Source of the DNA: Verrucomicrobiales bacterium
GTDB taxonomy: Bacteria; Verrucomicrobiota; Verrucomicrobiae; Limisphaerales; UBA9464
Length of the DNA stretch: 9,653 nt
Direction: 5' to 3'
NCBI GenBank assembly: GCA_005789375.1
Contig: SXXZ01000280.1
Coordinates: 1 to 9,653 of the forward strand
Part shown: positions 6,540 through 9,653 of the stretch, one piece after another
Layout of the letters: each line of letters begins with the position of its first letter
Numbering within the stretch: the first letter of the stretch is position 1
Notes under the pieces: generated by a model
The model's database searches: none
What the model was told of the DNA's origin: nothing
What the model saw: only the letters and a program-made list of their open reading frames with translations
Program-made: the position numbers and the translations under genes

Positions 6540-7673
6540 ATGACTCCTGACGAGCAATTCATGGTTCAGGCCCTGAGGTTGGCCAAACGGGCTTATGGTC
6601 AGACATCGCCCAACCCAATGGTGGGAGCGGTCTTAGTCCAGGATGGCGAGGTCATTGGCCGCGGATGGCATCATCGGGCGGGTGCACCGCATGCGGAGAT
6701 AGAAGCCTTGGCCGATGCGGCTCGTCGCCAGCGTTCGGTGTCTGGCGCAACGGTCTACGTCACCCTGGAGCCTTGCTGTACTCACGGGCGCACGCCTCCC
6801 TGCACTGAGGCGTTGATTAGGGCAGGGGTTAGGCGGGTGGTGGTCGCCGCAGTGGACCCCAACCCTCGCCATGCCGGCCAGGGTTTGGTGCGGCTGCGGG
6901 AGGCGGGGATCACGGTCGATTCTGGCGTGCTTGAGGCTGAATCCAACCGGCTCAACGAAGCGTTCAACCACTGGATAGTGCACCGGATTCCCTGGGTGAC
7001 GGCCAAGTCGGCCATGACTCTGGACGGCAAGATTGCCACCGCTTCGGGCCAATCAAAGTGGATCACCGGTCCGAAATCGCGAGCCCATGCCCAGCGTTTG
7101 CGCCTGGGTGTCGACGCCGTCTTGGTCGGCGTTGAGACGGTTCTGGCAGACGATCCTAGTCTGACTGTGCGGACTCAGCCGGGGTTTCGCCGACCGGCGT
7201 GGCATCCCGTGAAGCTACGGATCATTCTCGATACACGGGCTCGAACCCCCCTGGAGTCCCGTCTGGTCTCCGATGATGGAAGGGCCAGCACTCTCATCGT
7301 GGTGAGCGAGTTAGCTGATCCGGCGAGGATTGCAGCCTTGCAGGCCCGGGTGACGGTGATACGTGCGCCGGAGCGGGATGGAAGGATCGACCTCGCGTGG
7401 CTTATGCCTGAGTTGGGTCGCATGGGAGTCCTGCACCTGCTGGTGGAGGGCGGAGGAACGGTGTTGGCCTCATTTTTTGAAGCCGGCCTCGTGCATCGAA
7501 TCGCGTTTTTCTATGCGCCGCGGATCCTGGGCGGAGAGGAGTCTCGCCGGTCGGTCGCTGGACAAGGGTTTCGCTCATTGGCAGAAGCTCCGAGCCTCAC
7601 CGACGTGGAATCACGCCGTTTTGGTGAGGATTTGTTCATCACAGCGCGTGTGGTTCGGCCGACTTCAGGTTGA
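6540..7673 (+). CDS. ribD: Bifunctional riboflavin biosynthesis protein RibD (deaminase/reductase)
   Basis: RibD first deaminates the pyrimidine ring of the GTP-derived intermediate and then reduces the ribose side chain, the second and third steps of riboflavin synthesis. The 377-residue protein has both domains. In the N-terminal cytidine-deaminase-like domain, SPNPMVGAVLV (23-33), the catalytic His51-Ala-Glu53 and the zinc ligands in PCCTHGRTPPC (78-88) are visible. In the C-terminal reductase domain there are TAKSAMTLDGKIAT (154-167), SGQSKWITG (169-177), GVDAVLVGVETVLADDPSLT (190-209), LRIILDT (226-232), LLVEGGGTVLASFFEAGLV (300-318) and PRILGG (327-332). The length is typical for fused RibD. 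The ATG at 6540 lies 20 bases after the ftsY stop with only a weak purine stretch before it. Confidence 0.96.
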   Translation: MTPDEQFMVQALRLAKRAYGQTSPNPMVGAVLVQDGEVIGRGWHHRAGAPHAEIEALADAARRQRSVSGATVYVTLEPCCTHGRTPPCTEALIRAGVRRVVVAAVDPNPRHAGQGLVRLREAGITVDSGVLEAESNRLNEAFNHWIVHRIPWVTAKSAMTLDGKIATASGQSKWITGPKSRAHAQRLRLGVDAVLVGVETVLADDPSLTVRTQPGFRRPAWHPVKLRIILDTRARTPLESRLVSDDGRASTLIVVSELADPARIAALQARVTVIRAPERDGRIDLAWLMPELGRMGVLHLLVEGGGTVLASFFEAGLVHRIAFFYAPRILGGEESRRSVAGQGFRSLAEAPSLTDVESRRFGEDLFITARVVRPTSG

Positions 7674-7742
7674 GTCTGGAGGATTCCGTTGGACGACAGG
7701 CGCTTGAGCCGCAGATGGTTGCCTCAGGGCGAGCCATGGGTG

Positions 7743-7790
7743 GCGATCACCTTGAGGTTTTCTCGGTGGGAAAATCCGCCCGATGATCGC
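7743..7790 (+). promoter_or_regulatory. Inverted repeat in the ribD-ribE gap, possible leader structure
   Basis: GCGATCA (7743-7749) and TGATCGC (7784-7790) are perfect inverted repeats separated by 34 bases, and the stem can be prolonged by GCCA/TGGC if a short bulge is allowed. A competing pairing, GGGTGG (7738-7743) with CCGCCC (7776-7781), is also possible, so the region could switch between folds. It lies within the 151 bases between ribD and ribE, 34 bases before the ribE start. The conserved segments of the FMN riboswitch are not present. Whether it regulates anything is unknown. Confidence 0.3.
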
Positions 7791-7813
7791 TGGCTTACTG
7801 AATCGTTCCGGCT

Positions 7814-7820
7814 AAGGAGA
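7814..7820 (+). promoter_or_regulatory. Shine-Dalgarno sequence of ribE
   Basis: AAGGAGA ends 4 bases before the ATG at 7825. It is the strongest ribosome binding site in the window and fixes the ribE start. Confidence 0.8.
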
Positions 7821-7824
7821 AGAC

Positions 7825-8454
7825 ATGTTCACTGGATTGGTCGAAGAGATGGGAACCGTGCGTCGGATAGAACCGAGGGATGCTTCCGTTCGTTTATGGG
7901 TGGATGCCCGGGTGACGGCCAAGGGGGCCCGCTTGGGAGACAGCATTGCCGTGAATGGGTGCTGCCTCACTGTGGTGGCGCGACGAGCAATTCGTGCCGG
8001 AGAGAGCAAGGCCGCGGGTGCCGGGACCTGCCTCGCCTTTGATCTCCTGCAGGAAACCTGGGATCGCACAAACTTGTCGGCAGTAAAACCCGGCTCGGCG
8101 GTGAACCTCGAGCGATCTCTGGTCGCCGGAGACCGTCTCGGCGGACACTTTGTCACCGGGCACATCGATGGCACCGGGAAAATCCGCACCTGGGAGCGTC
8201 GCGGCCGGGATTACATTCTTGAAATTACAGCGCCCGCGGCCATTGCCCGTTACATGGTCTTTAAGGGATCCGTGGCTGTGGACGGAATCAGTCTCACCGT
8301 GGCCGACGTCTTTCGGGGTGGATTCCGCATCTGGATCATCCCGCATACCTATGAGGTGACTGCACTGAGCGAGAGGCTGGTGGGCGATGTGGTCAATCTC
8401 GAGGCGGACATGCTCGGCAAGTATGTGGAGCGCTTTGTCCGTGCGCGAAAATGA
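7825..8454 (+). CDS. ribE: Riboflavin synthase (alpha chain)
   Basis: Riboflavin synthase dismutates two 6,7-dimethyl-8-ribityllumazine molecules into riboflavin and the pyrimidine precursor. The 209-residue protein opens with the invariant MFTGLVEE. It has two lumazine-binding barrels: the first with VNGCCLTVV (41-49 region) and WDRTNL, the second beginning at GGHFVTGHIDGTG and containing VAVDGISLTVAD and IPHTYEVTAL. It ends with a trimerisation helix, NLEADMLGKYVERFV. In the first barrel about 12 extra residues (roughly RAIRAGESKAAGAG) sit between LTVV and FDLL compared with E. coli RibE; the frame stays intact. It has a strong Shine-Dalgarno sequence. Its TGA overlaps the ldcA start in an ATGA. 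Some species name this gene ribC. Confidence 0.95.
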   Translation: MFTGLVEEMGTVRRIEPRDASVRLWVDARVTAKGARLGDSIAVNGCCLTVVARRAIRAGESKAAGAGTCLAFDLLQETWDRTNLSAVKPGSAVNLERSLVAGDRLGGHFVTGHIDGTGKIRTWERRGRDYILEITAPAAIARYMVFKGSVAVDGISLTVADVFRGGFRIWIIPHTYEVTALSERLVGDVVNLEADMLGKYVERFVRARK

Positions 8455-9395
8455 AAAGCATCCTGCGTCCACGGGCGTTGCGACGCGGTGACGTCGTGGG
8501 TTTGGTGGCCCCGGCCGGGGCCCTGTGGCGGCCTGAGCGAGTAGAAGGCTGTGTCCGCTACCTCGAGGGGCGGGGGTATCGTGTTGAAGTCGGCACCCAT
8601 GCTCTGGGGCACGACGGCGCTTTCTCGGGTACTGATGAAGAGCGGTTGTCCGATCTCAATGGAATGCTCCGTGATCCGCGCGTTCGGGCGATCATGGCCC
8701 TGCGAGGGGGCTATGGTACTCCGCGCCTGCTTGATCGGATCGACTATTCGGCCGTCCGGCGGGATCCCAAGATCGTGGTCGGCTACAGCGACATCACCGC
8801 GTTGCAACTGGCACTGTTTCGCAAGACCGGTTTGGTGAGTTTTTCTGGGCCCCTGGGTGCGGTGGAGTTTGCTAGTACTCCGGATCCGGAGACTGAGGAG
8901 AGCTTCTGGCGATTGGTGACCTCGCGGCGTACCCGCGGGCGACTTCCGCTGCCCGAAAATCATCCCCTGCAGACGCGGCAGGTTGGGATCGCTGAAGGCC
9001 CCTTATTGGGAGGTTGTCTGTCGTTGGTGGTGGCTTTATTGGGGACACCATTTTCGCCGAACTATTCCGGTGCGATATTGGCCTTGGAGGATGTGCATGA
9101 GCAGTTCCACCGGGTGGATCGCATGATGACCCAATTGCGATTGGCCGGTGTGATGGGTCGGGCCAGTGGGCTCTTGCTGGGGCAATTCACGCACACCTCC
9201 GCGGCTGATCCGGCTCACCCCTTTCATGATTTGGAGGCGGTGTGGCAATCGGTGTTGAGGGGGATCCCCGGACCCGTTCTAGCCCAGTTTCCGTATGGCC
9301 ATGTACCGCGGAAGGTCACGCTGCCTTGGGGAATTCCGGTGCGCGTGGATGGTAAGAAGCAGACGGTGTCCCTGCTTGAGGCAGCGGTGTTTTAG
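8451..9395 (+). CDS. ldcA: Muramoyltetrapeptide (LD-) carboxypeptidase, peptidase family S66
   Basis: LD-carboxypeptidase removes the terminal D-Ala from murein tetrapeptides so that tripeptides can be recycled into cell-wall synthesis in the cytoplasm. The 314-residue protein has the S66 landmarks GDVVGLVAPAG (13-23), ALRGGYGTPRLLDRIDY (83-99), the nucleophile Ser113 in GYSDIT, Glu213 in ILALEDVHE and His284 in PYGH, which together form the Ser-Glu-His triad. No signal peptide is seen, as expected for a cytoplasmic enzyme. The start ATG (8451) shares four bases with the ribE stop, so it is probably translated by coupling. The related MccF-type immunity peptidases are an alternative in this family, but the housekeeping context and the LdcA-like motifs favour LdcA. 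Confidence 0.92.
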   Translation: MKSILRPRALRRGDVVGLVAPAGALWRPERVEGCVRYLEGRGYRVEVGTHALGHDGAFSGTDEERLSDLNGMLRDPRVRAIMALRGGYGTPRLLDRIDYSAVRRDPKIVVGYSDITALQLALFRKTGLVSFSGPLGAVEFASTPDPETEESFWRLVTSRRTRGRLPLPENHPLQTRQVGIAEGPLLGGCLSLVVALLGTPFSPNYSGAILALEDVHEQFHRVDRMMTQLRLAGVMGRASGLLLGQFTHTSAADPAHPFHDLEAVWQSVLRGIPGPVLAQFPYGHVPRKVTLPWGIPVRVDGKKQTVSLLEAAVF

Positions 9396-9456
9396 CGGTT
9401 CGCGGCCTTGGGTGCGATCAAATCGTCGCCATCGGAGCAGGGCAGTGGTGCATGAA

Positions 9457-9490
9457 AAAAGCGCGACCCTCTTACGAAGGCCGCGCTTTT
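9457..9490. terminator. Rho-independent terminator shared by convergent ldcA and groEL
   Basis: AAAAGCGCG (9457-9465) and CGCGCTTTT (9482-9490) are perfect 9-base inverted repeats around a 16-base loop. Read in the groEL direction, the stem can be extended by GCC/GGT and is followed by an unbroken run of six T, which is a strong intrinsic terminator. Read in the ldcA direction there are four T, so it probably works in both directions. It lies 62 bases after the ldcA stop and 30 bases after the groEL stop. Confidence 0.85.
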
Positions 9491-9519
9491 GAACTGTCCG
9501 AGAGGAAACGCTGTTGGAC

Positions 9520-9653
9520 TTAGTAGTCCATTCCGCCGCCGCCGTGGTGAGGATCACCCGCCGGCTTTTCCTTCTTTTCCGGGATCTCGGTGATCACGGC
9601 TTCGGTCGTGAGCAACAGGCCCGCGATGGAGGCTGCGTTCTGCAGGGCCGAAC
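9520..9653 (-). CDS. groEL: Chaperonin GroEL, C-terminal end (5' part outside window)
   Basis: The minus strand from the right edge to a TAA at 9522-9520 encodes 43 residues: [20 protein letters not shown], then [14 protein letters not shown], then [27 protein letters not shown] is the nearly invariant block before the flexible tail of 60-kDa chaperonins, and the tail has the usual acidic/lysine linker and a glycine-rich end. The tail is short, with one GGM-like unit preceded by two histidines, rather than the repeated GGM seen in E. coli. GroEL folds proteins as a double heptameric ring with GroES. Only the final part is visible, so the gene copy number and a groES partner upstream cannot be judged. 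Confidence 0.95.
   Translation of the reverse strand, partial: SALQNAASIAGLLLTTEAVITEIPEKKEKPAGDPHHGGGGMDY

Noticed and set aside
7674..7824. FMN riboswitch ahead of ribE
   Set aside because: The conserved AGGGTGAAATTCCC-like and GACCGGCGGT-like blocks are not present, and the gap is internal to the operon.
7689..8042. 117-codon plus-strand open frame spanning the ribD-ribE gap
   Set aside because: It overlaps the start of ribE out of frame, begins with TTG without a ribosome site, and encodes an Arg/Trp-rich sequence without a domain.
1..9653. A novel defence, secretion or CRISPR-like system
   Set aside because: Nearly every kilobase is accounted for by well-known housekeeping families. 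There is no spaced repeat array, no toxin-antitoxin-like pair and no cluster of unknown genes.

Overview
This window reads as ordinary chromosomal DNA from a bacterium of the PVC group, most probably a verrucomicrobium. The phylum call rests mainly on the gene at 712-1575. It encodes a prepilin-type N-terminus followed by an exact H-X9-DG motif, a combination especially common in Verrucomicrobiota, Planctomycetota and Lentisphaerota. Weaker support comes from the frequent GTG starts, the scarcity of Shine-Dalgarno sequences and a GroEL tail ending in MDY. The genus cannot be read from the sequence.

Layout. Positions 2-271 hold the C-terminal end of a gene that enters from the left; it resembles the tail of REP-associated (Y1/IS200-like) transposases. 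A two-gene unit follows: a small TPR protein (357-707) and an H-X9-DG pseudopilin-like protein (712-1575). Next is thiE for thiamine synthesis (1602-2243). A gap of about 310 bases (2244-2556) holds a C/G-rich hairpin but no convincing gene. A long same-strand run of eight genes occupies 2557-9395: an SDR dehydrogenase of D-mannonate oxidoreductase type, fdhD, nusB, a PHP-domain phosphoesterase, ftsY, ribD, ribE and an S66 LD-carboxypeptidase (ldcA). Most junctions in this run are 4-base overlaps or gaps under 50 bases. The exception is a 151-base ribD-ribE gap containing an inverted repeat. The window closes with a hairpin terminator shared by two convergent genes and the 3' end of groEL on the minus strand.

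How the genes work together. RibD supplies the second and third steps of riboflavin synthesis and RibE the last; ribBA and ribH are not in the window. FtsY is the SRP receptor, NusB an antitermination and rRNA transcription factor, and LdcA recycles murein peptides. FdhD sulfurates the molybdenum cofactor of formate dehydrogenases, none of which is encoded here. The run looks like a housekeeping operon or series of operons rather than a single pathway.

I looked for an undescribed system and did not find a convincing one. The most useful leads are small: the SDR-fdhD overlap, the inverted repeat ahead of ribE, the extra segments in RibE and NusB, the unexplained gap after thiE, and the general lack of Shine-Dalgarno sequences.
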